A stretch of 19,177 bases of DNA. Origin: Candidatus Zixiibacteriota bacterium (GTDB taxonomy: Bacteria > Zixibacteria > MSB-5A5 > JAABVY01 > JAHJOQ01). The notes beneath the pieces are model-generated. The model worked only from the letters and a program-made list of their open reading frames with translations, was not told where the DNA came from and did no database searches. The position numbers and the translations under genes are program-made. Shown in pieces: positions 1 to 7,319 of this stretch (the first letter of the stretch is position 1; the number at the start of each line of letters is the position of its first letter). The stretch covers positions 1 through 19,177 of the forward strand of contig JAJRZO010000351.1 of the NCBI GenBank assembly GCA_024275215.1. Reading direction: 5' to 3'.

Positions 1-330
1 GCCAAAACAATGGATAATATCCTCGTGGTTCCCAATCCGTATTACAACTATTCAGATTGGGAAAATAACCAGTTCGAAAGAATGATCAAGTTCACTCAGC
101 TTCCCCCCGGAGTTGAGACAACTGTGAGGATATTCAATCTGGCTGGTGATCTTGTCCGCACGCTCGTGCATCCCGCAGGCGAGGACACAGAGTTAATCTG
201 GGATGTCAGGACTGATAACGCGCTCTACGTAGCTTCCGGCATTTATGTCTGGCTGGCTGAATCGGAACTCGGAACGAAGTACGGCAAGATGGCTGTCTTC
301 ACCGAGGTAGAGCAGCTTGACTTCTACTAA
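1..330 (+). CDS. C-terminal fragment of a secreted protein with a FlgD-like/T9SS-type end domain
   Basis: The frame is open from the first base of the window (codons gcc aaa aca before the first ATG at 10), so this is the 3' part of a longer gene whose start lies outside. About 109 codons remain, ending in tandem TAA TAG. The residues ILVVPNPYYN, then TTVRIFNLAGDLVRTL, then ASGIYVWLAESE and GKMAVF match the usual layout of the FlgD-like Ig/T9SS-type sorting domain at the end of large secreted FCB proteins: a VxPNP opening, an IFNLAGDLV strand, and a GIYVWLA/GKMAVF close. The rest of the protein cannot be identified. The next gene, a PorV-like barrel, starts 13 nt downstream, so the two are probably one transcript. 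In FCB bacteria PorV-type proteins are linked to secretion or surface attachment of proteins with such ends. That link is inference here. Confidence 0.8.
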   Translation, partial: AKTMDNILVVPNPYYNYSDWENNQFERMIKFTQLPPGVETTVRIFNLAGDLVRTLVHPAGEDTELIWDVRTDNALYVASGIYVWLAESELGTKYGKMAVFTEVEQLDFY

Positions 331-343
331 TAGGAGGAAGACA

Positions 344-1360
344 ATGAAGACGAGATATGTTATTATCTGCTTCGCATGCGTTCTTCTGGGTGCTTCCTGT
401 CTTTACGCTGGAAGCAGCGACCGCATCGGTACTGCGGGCGCTCAGGAGTTGCGCATACCGATAGGAGGCAGAACGACTGCAATGGGAGGCTCGAATATCG
501 CCGATGTGTATGGTTCTGAGGCGCTCTACTGGAATCCGGCAGGAGTGTCGCATCACGATGGCACGGAAGCGATGTTTTCGCATCTTGAGTACATGGCTGA
601 TATTAACATCGATTACTTCGGTGTTATGACCAATCTGGAAGATTTCGGTACGATTGGTTTTCAGGCTAAGGTAATTTCGATTGGCGATATACCCCGCACC
701 ACAACTCGTGAAGCTCTCGGAACCGGCGAAATGTTCAGTCCGACATTCTCGGTTGTCGGTGTGACATACTCGCGTGTTTTCACAGACAGAGTTTCGTTTG
801 GTGTCACAGCGAATTATGTGAATGAGGCTGTCGAGCAGGTGGCCGCTCACGGAATATCGTTTGATGTCGGGGTCATGTATGATCCGCTTTGGCAGGGTTT
901 GAGGTTTGGAATTACCATGAAGAACTTCGGACCGAATATGAAGTTCGAAGGTGAAGGGTTCAATGTCAGCGTTGATGTTCCCGGTACCGAACCGGGCTCC
1001 AAGCCGAAGAACTTTCGTTCTCAGTCATCTGAGTTCGAGTTGCCGGCTTATATCAAGTTTGGCGTATCATGGGATATGGTCAACCAGGATCTCAACAAAG
1101 CTGTTGTGACCGGCGCATTTCAGGCTAATAACTTCTCGGAAGATGAATTCAGGGGAGGTCTGGAATACTCGTATGATGATATGTTCTTCCTGCGCGGAGG
1201 CTATTCCTATTCAAATCAGGAATCATATATGTATGGTCTTTCTGTTGGCGGAGGGATTAAGTACGCCTGGGGGCAGAACTATATCACCCTGGACTACACG
1301 TGGGTTGAATCGGAATACTTTGACAATAATCAGTATTTCACAGCGAAGTTTTCCTTCTGA
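344..1360 (+). CDS. PorV/PorQ-family outer-membrane beta-barrel protein
   Basis: This 338-residue protein starts with a signal peptide (MKTRYVIICFACVLLGASCL, cleavage probably after LYA around residue 22). The mature N-terminus has the PorV/PorQ hallmarks: LRIPIGGRTTAMGG, then ALYWNPAGVS. The rest alternates aromatic and polar residues as in a barrel and ends in FTAKFSF, a typical outer-membrane C-terminus with terminal Phe. I chose the ATG at 344 because AGGAGG (332-337) sits 6 nt upstream. A longer TTG reading from 317 would put nine extra residues before the signal peptide and overlap the previous gene. In Bacteroidetes, PorV belongs to the type IX secretion attachment machinery and PorQ has a related role. 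More distant FCB homologues are often annotated only as PorV/PorQ family, and that is all I claim. Confidence 0.85.
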   Translation: MKTRYVIICFACVLLGASCLYAGSSDRIGTAGAQELRIPIGGRTTAMGGSNIADVYGSEALYWNPAGVSHHDGTEAMFSHLEYMADINIDYFGVMTNLEDFGTIGFQAKVISIGDIPRTTTREALGTGEMFSPTFSVVGVTYSRVFTDRVSFGVTANYVNEAVEQVAAHGISFDVGVMYDPLWQGLRFGITMKNFGPNMKFEGEGFNVSVDVPGTEPGSKPKNFRSQSSEFELPAYIKFGVSWDMVNQDLNKAVVTGAFQANNFSEDEFRGGLEYSYDDMFFLRGGYSYSNQESYMYGLSVGGGIKYAWGQNYITLDYTWVESEYFDNNQYFTAKFSF

Positions 1361-1387
1361 TTTGAGAACATGAGGGGGAACTACTCT

Positions 1388-1420
1388 CGGGCTGTCCGAA
1401 AGGGCAGCCCGTCTTTCTAT
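1388..1420 (+). terminator. Intrinsic terminator after the PorV-like gene
   Basis: The arms CGGGCTGTCC (1388-1397) and GGGCAGCCCG (1402-1411) form a 10-bp stem with one G-T wobble, closed by a GAAA tetraloop. A pyrimidine-rich tail (TCTTTCTAT) follows. It lies 27 nt after the stop codon at 1360. Confidence 0.8.
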
Positions 1421-1587
1421 GCCCCCCCCAAAAAAAACCTGAAAATCATGTTTGTGAAAGGAAACATTATCCTTCCCGCGAAGACAGAAATCAATTGAAT
1501 GAGTTGATCCTAAATAGACTCCCGCCTTCGCGGGAGAGACAGTGTCAGCTTTCCGCTTGAGCTTAATGGCGCTTTTAGGACAATGTC
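1413..1587 (+). repeat. Decayed copy (D) of the 175-bp MITE-like repeat
   Basis: Aligned without gaps against the copy at 12933-13107, this stretch places TTCCCGCG at the same offset (58 nt in). It also conserves ATTGAAT, GTTGAT and the hairpin CTCCCGCCTTCGCGGGAG (1520-1537). Its right end, CTTTTAGGACAATGTC (1572-1587), is a degraded form of the terminal repeat. The left end has lost nearly all similarity. It occupies most of the 363-bp gap before gatD. Confidence 0.65.
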
Positions 1588-1616
1588 TTTTGTATTGCCA
1601 CCAAACGAATTACCGC

Positions 1617-1645
1617 TTGCAATCATACCTGAAAGCAGCTATGAT
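1617..1645 (+). promoter_or_regulatory. Putative sigma70-type promoter for gatD
   Basis: TTGCAA (1617-1622) and TATGAT (1640-1645) are separated by 17 bp, which would start transcription about 70 nt before the TTG start codon. Prediction by eye only. Confidence 0.35.
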
Positions 1646-1682
1646 ATTCGCTTCGCGTCACGCGGCAACCCTTTATTAGTGG

Positions 1683-1699
1683 TGAGTCGCAATGACTCA
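1683..1699. repeat. Inverted repeat TGAGTC-N5-GACTCA upstream of gatD
   Basis: Six-bp perfect arms (1683-1688 and 1694-1699) with spacer GCAAT lie in the presumed leader, 25 nt before the start codon. It could be an operator or a short leader hairpin. No second copy was seen in the window. Confidence 0.35.
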
Positions 1700-1723
1700 T
1701 GATATTTGATGGAGTAAACAAAA

Positions 1724-3109
1724 TTGGGTAACGATCTATATCAGGGATACAAAGAGCCTTCGCTGAGCAAACTCAAAGAACTTGGCATCAAAGTGTGGTC
1801 TGATGTCGAAATTTCTACGACCAAGGGTAAGTTCGTTGGCGTAATACTACCACGATCCGAAACGGCGGACAGCGAACATCTTGTCCTGAAGATGCACAAC
1901 GGCTACAATGTCGGTATCGCAGTTGATTCCATAATCTCAGCGAAAGAGATCGGCTACAAGGAAGCGCATTACAAGATACCCGAATCCGAATTTCCGACGA
2001 GTCCCGACAAACCTAATGTCACATTGCTCGGCACCGGCGGTACTATCGCATCGCGGCTTGACTACCGTACCGGCGCTGTCATACCGGCATTCACACCGGG
2101 AGAACTTTATGGCGCAGTCCCGGAATTAGCCGACATCTGTAATCTCAAAACAGAAAAACTCTACGGCGTGTTCTCCGAGAACATGGGACCGGAGCAATAT
2201 ATCGCTACGGCTGAAGCTGTTAAACGCGAAATCGAAAACGGTGTCGATGGCATTGTTATTGGGCATGGCACCGATACGATGCACCACACGGCGGCAATCC
2301 TGACATTCATGGTGCAGGATTCACCGGTACCGATCATTCTTGTCGGATCGCAGAGATCATCGGATCGCCCGTCATCCGATGCCGCGTTCAATCTCAGATG
2401 CGCGGCACATGCTGCTGCCTGTGGAAACATCGCCGAAGTAATGGTCTGTATGTTCGGTCCGACATCGGATCAGTACAACTTACTGCATCGCGGCACGCGT
2501 GTCCGCAAGATGCACTCGTCATATCGGAGCACATTCAGGACGCTCGGAGATATTCCTGTTGCGACATGTACACCTGATAAAGTCACACCGCTTCGGGATG
2601 ATTATATCCGCAGAGATGTGAACAGGAAAGTGCGTATCAATACTTCGTTTGAGGAGAGAGTCGCAATACTGTATTACTATCCGAATATGCACCCTGATAT
2701 GGTGGAATCTCTTGTTGATAATGGTTATCGAGGTATCGTGATTGCCGGAACCGGTCTCGGTCATGTCAACAAACCGTTGTATGAGCCGTTACGCAAGGCT
2801 GTCGAGCAGGGTGTCGCGGTCTATATGACTGTCCAGACGCTGTGGGGATATGTCCAGATGAATGTCTATGACACGGGACGCGATCTGCTCGATGCAGGCG
2901 TGGTTCCAGCCGCCAATATGCTTCCCGAAGTCGCGTACATGAAACTATGCTGGGCGCTGGGCCAATCGCGAGATCTTAACAAAGTCAGAGAAATCATGTT
3001 GACACCGATCAATAGCGAAATAACCGAAGGCGAACCACACAACGGGTATATAATTTTGCAAGGCGGTCTGCCGGAAGTCGAAGAATTTCTGAAGAAGGGG
3101 ATGAGATAG
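1724..3109 (+). CDS. gatD: Archaeal-type Glu-tRNA(Gln) amidotransferase subunit D (GatD)
   Basis: In GatDE, GatD hydrolyses glutamine to supply ammonia for converting Glu-tRNA(Gln) to Gln-tRNA(Gln). The 461-residue protein has the GatD N-terminal barrel (about residues 20-95, including LKMHNGYNVG) that plain asparaginases lack. The amidohydrolase domain follows. Its catalytic motifs are GTGGTIAS (103-110, nucleophile Thr107), HGTDTM (181-186, Thr183-Asp184) and the KMHSSYRSTFR region (Lys262). The start is TTG: GGAG (1711-1714) lies 9 nt upstream, an in-frame TAA at 1715 excludes extension, and the next Met is far inside the domain. The partner gatE is not adjacent; a DUF6125-like gene follows. 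GatDE is chiefly archaeal, so its presence here is unusual. The alternative is an asparaginase-like enzyme that retained the extra N-terminal domain. Confidence 0.88.
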   Translation: MGNDLYQGYKEPSLSKLKELGIKVWSDVEISTTKGKFVGVILPRSETADSEHLVLKMHNGYNVGIAVDSIISAKEIGYKEAHYKIPESEFPTSPDKPNVTLLGTGGTIASRLDYRTGAVIPAFTPGELYGAVPELADICNLKTEKLYGVFSENMGPEQYIATAEAVKREIENGVDGIVIGHGTDTMHHTAAILTFMVQDSPVPIILVGSQRSSDRPSSDAAFNLRCAAHAAACGNIAEVMVCMFGPTSDQYNLLHRGTRVRKMHSSYRSTFRTLGDIPVATCTPDKVTPLRDDYIRRDVNRKVRINTSFEERVAILYYYPNMHPDMVESLVDNGYRGIVIAGTGLGHVNKPLYEPLRKAVEQGVAVYMTVQTLWGYVQMNVYDTGRDLLDAGVVPAANMLPEVAYMKLCWALGQSRDLNKVREIMLTPINSEITEGEPHNGYIILQGGLPEVEEFLKKGMR

Positions 3110-3123
3110 CCGCTGTCTTGTAG

Positions 3124-3174
3124 GTCAGGTGCCCGCGCACCTGACGAATATATCTATGATTCCCGTCAGGTGCG
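3124..3174 (+). repeat. Three-arm repeat able to form two mutually exclusive hairpins
   Basis: GTCAGGTGC (3124-3132) pairs perfectly with GCACCTGAC (3137-3145) around a 4-nt loop. The middle arm, extended to CGCACCTGACG (3136-3146), can instead pair over 11 bp with CGTCAGGTGCG (3164-3174). No T-tract follows either stem, so neither is a convincing intrinsic terminator. It lies 14 nt after the gatD stop codon. Confidence 0.5.
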
Positions 3175-3242
3175 AAAAGTATTGACTTTCAAGACTGTCT
3201 GCAAAATCGGGAGACCTTCAAACTACCATTCGCCTCTCTCTA

Positions 3243-3270
3243 TTGACAACCCGTTTGCAATCCATATCTT
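3243..3270 (+). promoter_or_regulatory. Putative promoter just before the DUF6125-like gene
   Basis: TTGACA (3243-3248) and TATCTT (3265-3270) are 16 bp apart. The -10 element ends only 7 nt before the ATG at 3278, so the transcript would be almost leaderless. This agrees with the lack of a Shine-Dalgarno sequence there. Weak prediction. Confidence 0.3.
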
Positions 3271-3277
3271 ATCGCGA

Positions 3278-3784
3278 ATGAACGAACCCGAATTGACACA
3301 ACAACAGCTTCGCGATTTGATCGCCGAGATGGCCAAGCGGTGGCTTGCTATGGATGGTCTCTGGTTTCAGGCTGCCGAAAAGAAATTTGGTATGGACACG
3401 GCAATTGAACTCGACAAGGAAGCGTGGAGACGTTTTTCGCCCATCGAGGCGAAACGAATCATGAAATTCCTCGGCATCAAGCCGGGAGGCGGACTCGATG
3501 CCCTAGAACAATGTCTGAACTACCGGTGTTATTCATTTATTAACAAGCAGGAAATAACGCGTCCATCGCCAGAAAAACTCGTCCTGAAAATGATCGCATG
3601 CCGGGTGCAGGACGCAAGGCATCGTAAGAATATGCCGCCGTTTCCGTGTAAGCAGGTCGGCGTGATTGAGTATCAGACATTTGCAGAGGCTATCGATTCG
3701 CGGATTACCGTCAATTGCATCGCCTGCCCGCCGGATGAACAGGAGCGCGATTTCTGGTGCGGCTGGGAATTCATACTAAAATAG
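3278..3784 (+). CDS. DUF6125-like cysteine-containing protein of unknown function
   Basis: This 168-residue soluble protein has no signal peptide or membrane segment. An N-terminal helical part (residues 5-35, LRDLIAEMAKRWLAMDGLWF, then AAEKKFG) leads to a C-terminal part with regularly placed residues: CRVQDAR (108-114), FPCKQVGVIEY (122-132), CIACPPD (147-153) and CGWEF (161-165). Cys108, Cys124, Cys147, Cys150 and Cys161 could bind metal or be redox active. I recognise the overall pattern as DUF6125-like, whose biochemical role I do not know. The frame is open upstream to 3170, but the start at 3278 is preferred because the 36 upstream codons look non-coding and contain the hairpin arm at 3164-3174. 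No Shine-Dalgarno precedes the ATG; see the putative promoter at 3243-3270. Confidence 0.65.
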   Translation: MNEPELTQQQLRDLIAEMAKRWLAMDGLWFQAAEKKFGMDTAIELDKEAWRRFSPIEAKRIMKFLGIKPGGGLDALEQCLNYRCYSFINKQEITRPSPEKLVLKMIACRVQDARHRKNMPPFPCKQVGVIEYQTFAEAIDSRITVNCIACPPDEQERDFWCGWEFILK

Positions 3785-3868
3785 TAATATTTTGGATGAG
3801 AAACGGAACAATCGGCAGCGCAGGTGTATACATAATAACATATATTGAGTTTGAAACGCAGGAGTTGA

Positions 3869-4390
3869 ATGAAGAAACTGCTTAAAGAAATCGTAATCAT
3901 TCTCGCGATTTCACTCGTTGCGGGGATCCTGAATAACACGTTTTCGCACAACAGCGTCGAGTGGATCGGATCCTGGCCGAGTTTCGCAGACAGTGAGAAT
4001 GATTCTACGTGGGATTGTTTGTCATGTGAGCCGACAGATCCGCCGTTGCTGAGTCTGGCGGAGGCGTCCGCGTTATATCAGAATCCTGAGATTATTTTCA
4101 TTGACGCAAGGTACCCGGATGAGTATGAAGCCGGGCACATCAAAGGCGCATATCTTCTGTCGTTCGACGCAGAGGAAGAGGTCTTCGATTCACAATGGGC
4201 AGCGATCAAACCACTTGTCGATTCAAGCTCACAGATAGTCACATACTGTTCAGGAGCTGACTGCGAATCAAGCCTGTTTCTGGCGCGCTATCTCCGTGAT
4301 GATCTTGGATTTAAGAATGTGCGGATATTCTTTGGGGGATGGCGAAGGTGGAGCAAAGCAGGTTTGCCGATTGAGAAGGGTGAGGAGTAA
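3869..4390 (+). CDS. Membrane-anchored or exported rhodanese-like domain protein
   Basis: This 173-residue protein has an N-terminal hydrophobic segment (residues 8-21, IVIILAISLVAGIL) that should anchor or export it. A linker with Cys50 and Cys53 follows, then a single rhodanese domain from about residue 60. The conserved IDARYPDEYEAGHIKGA lies at 78-94, and the active-site loop CSGADCESS places the catalytic Cys at 127. FGGWRRW and AGLPIEKG give the usual end of the fold. Rhodanese domains carry persulfide sulfur on the active-site cysteine. AGGAG (3860-3864) lies 4 nt before the ATG. The last base of the stop TAA (4390) is the first base of the next gene's ATG, so the two are translationally coupled. 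The pair probably handles sulfur or thiol chemistry at the membrane. The actual substrate is unknown. Confidence 0.85.
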   Translation: MKKLLKEIVIILAISLVAGILNNTFSHNSVEWIGSWPSFADSENDSTWDCLSCEPTDPPLLSLAEASALYQNPEIIFIDARYPDEYEAGHIKGAYLLSFDAEEEVFDSQWAAIKPLVDSSSQIVTYCSGADCESSLFLARYLRDDLGFKNVRIFFGGWRRWSKAGLPIEKGEE

Positions 4391-4845
4391 TGAAAGAGCT
4401 GCTTTCCAACAAATATCTGACCCTGCTGTTTCGGATGATTCTCGGCGTCGTCTTTTGCTATGCTGCGATAGACAAAATTGTTCACATCGATCTTTTCGCG
4501 CGGGCGATCTATTACTATCACATTCTCCCCGGCTCGCTGGTCAATATTCTGGCGATATTCATGCCGATGGTTGAGATGTTTGCCGGTATCTGCCTGATCA
4601 TCGGGGTGTGGCCGCGAGGCGCGGTAACACTTATTAATGCCATGCTCGTGATGTTCCTGATTGCGCTGACAGTAGTCTATGCACGAGGTGTTGATATCAA
4701 TTGCGGATGTTTTTCACTTTCGTCTCGCGCTAAGGGTAGCGCAGTTACCCTGATCTGGCGCGATATTCTGCTGCTGTTGATGGGACTCCAGATATTTTTC
4801 TTCGGAAAAGATTTCCTCTCGATTCATAAACTGCAAACTAAGTGA
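4390..4845 (+). CDS. MauE/DoxX-family four-helix membrane protein
   Basis: This 151-residue protein has four predicted membrane helices (about residues 10-28, 50-72, 78-98 and 120-138). The first helix ends in FCYAAIDKIVH, and the VDINCGCFS motif (101-109, Cys105 and Cys107) lies between helices 3 and 4. Both are typical of MauE/DoxX-type proteins, some of which take part in disulfide formation or maturation of periplasmic enzymes. The start codon overlaps the rhodanese stop by one base (TAATG), and GAGGAG lies just upstream inside that gene. The CxC motif next to a rhodanese suggests a two-protein thiol or persulfide relay across the membrane. That is inference from gene order and cysteine content, not an established function. 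Confidence 0.82.
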   Translation: MKELLSNKYLTLLFRMILGVVFCYAAIDKIVHIDLFARAIYYYHILPGSLVNILAIFMPMVEMFAGICLIIGVWPRGAVTLINAMLVMFLIALTVVYARGVDINCGCFSLSSRAKGSAVTLIWRDILLLLMGLQIFFFGKDFLSIHKLQTK

Positions 4846-4890
4846 TTCTCACGTTCCGAGTGTACAGAAGCTGCGGGACTTCCTATGATA

Positions 4891-6933
4891 TCACTCTGCG
4901 CCAAGCGATTTAAGGTGATTTCTGGCTTCCAGAATCATTACGGAATCATCCGACATACGAATGGAGGTTCTGAAATTATTTATAGATTCATAACGGTTTC
5001 CGAGAGCTTCCTGTACTGAGGCCAATCTGAAATACGCTTCCGCGAAAGTAGTATCGAGAGCGATCGCTCGTTTGAATGCAACTACGCTTTCTTCCAGCTT
5101 TCCCACACTTGAATAGATGCTTGCAAGTGTGCTGTAGAAAACCGGATCACCCTTTTCAAGTTTCACAGCTTCTTCAAGTTGCTTCATTGCTCCAGCTTTA
5201 TCGCCAAGGGAATAAAGAGTGACCCCAAGATTACACCTGATCGATGGTGATTCACCTTGTATTTCAACTGCTTTTGTGAGAGTTCTTCTCGCCATTTCGA
5301 AATCCTGTCTGTCGAGATACACTCTTCCTTTGGCGTTGAGCGCACCGGCTGAATTCGGTTCGTACTGTAGAGCCGAATCGGCATAAATCATCGCCATCTC
5401 GTCATTGCCGTCGGCAAGATACTTCTCAGCAGTTTCGAGAAGTGGCACTGCAGGGAACAATCGCGAAATTTCCTGATCTTCTTTTGCGGCTCGGAGTGAA
5501 TCGCCTTTAACTCTGAAATATCCGCGAAGGATAATTCTGCCTGCCTTGCTTCGCTCCCAGTCAAGATCGGTCAGGTGCGAGTATCTTGCAATCGACCTCT
5601 CTGTGCTTGAATTCAGCAGCCACCACGGAACAACTGCGCAAATCATGCTGACCATCACGATAGTCAGGATGTATCGTCTGATACTCTCACTTTGCACCAG
5701 CCGTACAATCAGTAAGATCGACAACAGCGTAAGGGCGATTGTGGATAGCGTGAACAAATCCCAGTCGCAGGCGGCTCCGAGTTTTGGATCGAGGAACAAA
5801 AGAAGCGTGAACTGAAAAATCGCCGCCACAAGCAGCAGTCTGACTGGCTTGGAACGCTTCAATTGTTTTCGATAAACCACGATAAGCCCAATTCCAATGA
5901 ACAACAGGACATCCCCGACCAGAACAAGTTCATTGAGCATATCATAGAGATGCTTCAGCGAGAGTACTGCCGGTGCGGCTGAACCATGTTGTGGAGTCAG
6001 AATCGGAAGAAGGATGTTCCTGAAATATATGTGGTCTGTGCCCATCCACATTACTGCAAACAGTCCTGCAATTACAACCAGAACCGCGAGAGCCATCTCA
6101 ACTGATATTGATATTCGTCTGCGGAATCGTGCCATCGCCGGAGTGAATGTAAAATACCAAAGGTAGACAGGAATCATAATGGCAGAAAGAAAATGGGACA
6201 ACACCGAAAGCAGCCCGAATAACAGCGCAATAATCAGGTCCCGTCTTTTGCCGGATTCGGAATATCGAACTCCGAATAGCAGCGAAGCGAATATCGACAC
6301 ATAGGCGATTGCATAGTGCTCAGCGTATCCGAAAAACATCAGTGTTGAACCAGGCGCAACGAGTATTCCAAAAACAGAAGCTCTTTCTGAGTTTGATTTT
6401 GCGATATTGGCTGCGGCTACGAGAGCGAGAAGAATAAACATCGCACCAGCAGTAATGCTAACGATTTGATACGACAGTAATGCTGCATCCTCAACTATGG
6501 GATTGAAAACTTTGTACAATCCGAGGTGCAAAAGTATTTCAATAGGCTCAGACCACTTGATCCATGTAGTGTATTTCTGGAGATTGCCGAGCCAGCGATA
6601 GCCATCGCCGAGAAAATGCGTCTGCTGCCGGAACAGGATGAAAACCACCACTGCCAACGATACAGTTGCAAGCCAGATCAGCACCTTTTTCCGACTATCC
6701 TGCCCATAGATAAAACTTCCTATTCGGCTGATAATACTCTGGAGCAGCCGGTTGATTGCAGGAATCAGCGCAAGGATCGGGATCAGGAGAAGAACATATA
6801 TCGCAGGGGTTGAGAAATATGCCAGATGGCTGATTCCCCACACTCTGCTCTCAGGATAAAATGCACCAAGCAGTCTTGCGCATACGGTAAGAATCGTGAT
6901 GATGACTGTTATAATTACCGCAGGTCGTCTCAT
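4891..6933 (-). CDS. Polytopic membrane protein with C-terminal TPR repeats (possible GT-C-fold enzyme)
   Basis: The 680-residue protein has an N-terminal half with about ten or more hydrophobic helices (residues 5-23, 43-62, 84-101, 150-175, 188-222, 232-262, 278-297, 338-354, 364-382, 395-411, 420-440). A soluble C-terminal part carries about five TPR-like repeats (roughly 497-675), with motifs such as AGALNAKGRVYLDRQDFEMA and AEAYFRLASVQEALGN. The sequence FLGDGYRWLGN (108-118) falls in the first large loop, where GT-C glycosyltransferases place an acidic catalytic motif. GYAEHYA (202-208) and CDWDLF (389-394) are further polar islands. I infer a GT-C-like enzyme or scaffold for a cell-surface polymer; the substrate is unknown. 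The gene is convergent with the MauE-like gene (45 bp between stops) and divergent from nfi. The ATG at 6933 is the first in frame, with only a weak GAAG upstream. Confidence 0.7.
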   Translation of the reverse strand: MRRPAVIITVIITILTVCARLLGAFYPESRVWGISHLAYFSTPAIYVLLLIPILALIPAINRLLQSIISRIGSFIYGQDSRKKVLIWLATVSLAVVVFILFRQQTHFLGDGYRWLGNLQKYTTWIKWSEPIEILLHLGLYKVFNPIVEDAALLSYQIVSITAGAMFILLALVAAANIAKSNSERASVFGILVAPGSTLMFFGYAEHYAIAYVSIFASLLFGVRYSESGKRRDLIIALLFGLLSVLSHFLSAIMIPVYLWYFTFTPAMARFRRRISISVEMALAVLVVIAGLFAVMWMGTDHIYFRNILLPILTPQHGSAAPAVLSLKHLYDMLNELVLVGDVLLFIGIGLIVVYRKQLKRSKPVRLLLVAAIFQFTLLLFLDPKLGAACDWDLFTLSTIALTLLSILLIVRLVQSESIRRYILTIVMVSMICAVVPWWLLNSSTERSIARYSHLTDLDWERSKAGRIILRGYFRVKGDSLRAAKEDQEISRLFPAVPLLETAEKYLADGNDEMAMIYADSALQYEPNSAGALNAKGRVYLDRQDFEMARRTLTKAVEIQGESPSIRCNLGVTLYSLGDKAGAMKQLEEAVKLEKGDPVFYSTLASIYSSVGKLEESVVAFKRAIALDTTFAEAYFRLASVQEALGNRYESINNFRTSIRMSDDSVMILEARNHLKSLGAE

Positions 6934-7319
6934 GCTTCACAATGTATCGAGATATTAGAATAATTCAACTCCAAAAACCGGGTGCATTCGGTTTGTGGGA
7001 TTCCGCAGGACTAATCGCATGAATTTCAACCTCCAGCTACCAATCTCCTGACTCCGGTAGCAGTAATTGTCCTCTTATGGAACAACGAGGTCTCTTGCCT
7101 GTTCTATAGGGGTACGGAGTGTGTGAAGTAAAGGCTGCTTTGTAACCGGGTTGGTGCGTGCGGTATCTAAGCAGTTTCTCTTCTGTATTTAGGCTTGATA
7201 ACGCGCTGTAACGATGTTAGATTGGGTTGCTACAAGAAGGTACTTGAAAGAATAAGCGGGCGAAATCATCTCAGTAAAGCTCGCGACTTTTCCGTACTAA
7301 AAGAGACAAGAGGGGACAA
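6934..7319. other. 386-bp divergent intergenic region with no gene found
   Basis: This region separates the minus-strand TPR membrane gene from nfi. No convincing small ORF or tRNA is visible. A possible weak fold pairs ACTCCG (7051-7056) with CGGAGT (7115-7120), enclosing CCTC (7071-7074) with GAGG (7087-7090). That is too little to call a structured RNA. A candidate nfi promoter lies at 7195-7223. TTCACAA next to the TPR gene start (6936-6942) is only half of a Rex-type site. Confidence 0.4.
7195..7223 (+). promoter_or_regulatory. Putative sigma70-type promoter for nfi
   Basis: TTGATA (7195-7200) and TAGATT (7218-7223) are separated by 17 bp. Transcription would start about 90 nt before the nfi ATG. 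No better pair is visible in this gap. Confidence 0.35.

Noticed and set aside
317..343. Upstream TTG start for the PorV-like gene
   Set aside because: It would overlap the previous gene and place nine residues before a complete signal peptide; the ATG at 344 has an AGGAGG site.
299..850. A 183-codon minus-strand frame opposite the PorV-like gene
   Set aside because: It is the antisense shadow of a clear coding gene and shows no domain.
6934..7319. Structured RNA or tRNA in the nfi upstream gap
   Set aside because: No cloverleaf or known riboswitch core was found; the visible pairings are short and interrupted.
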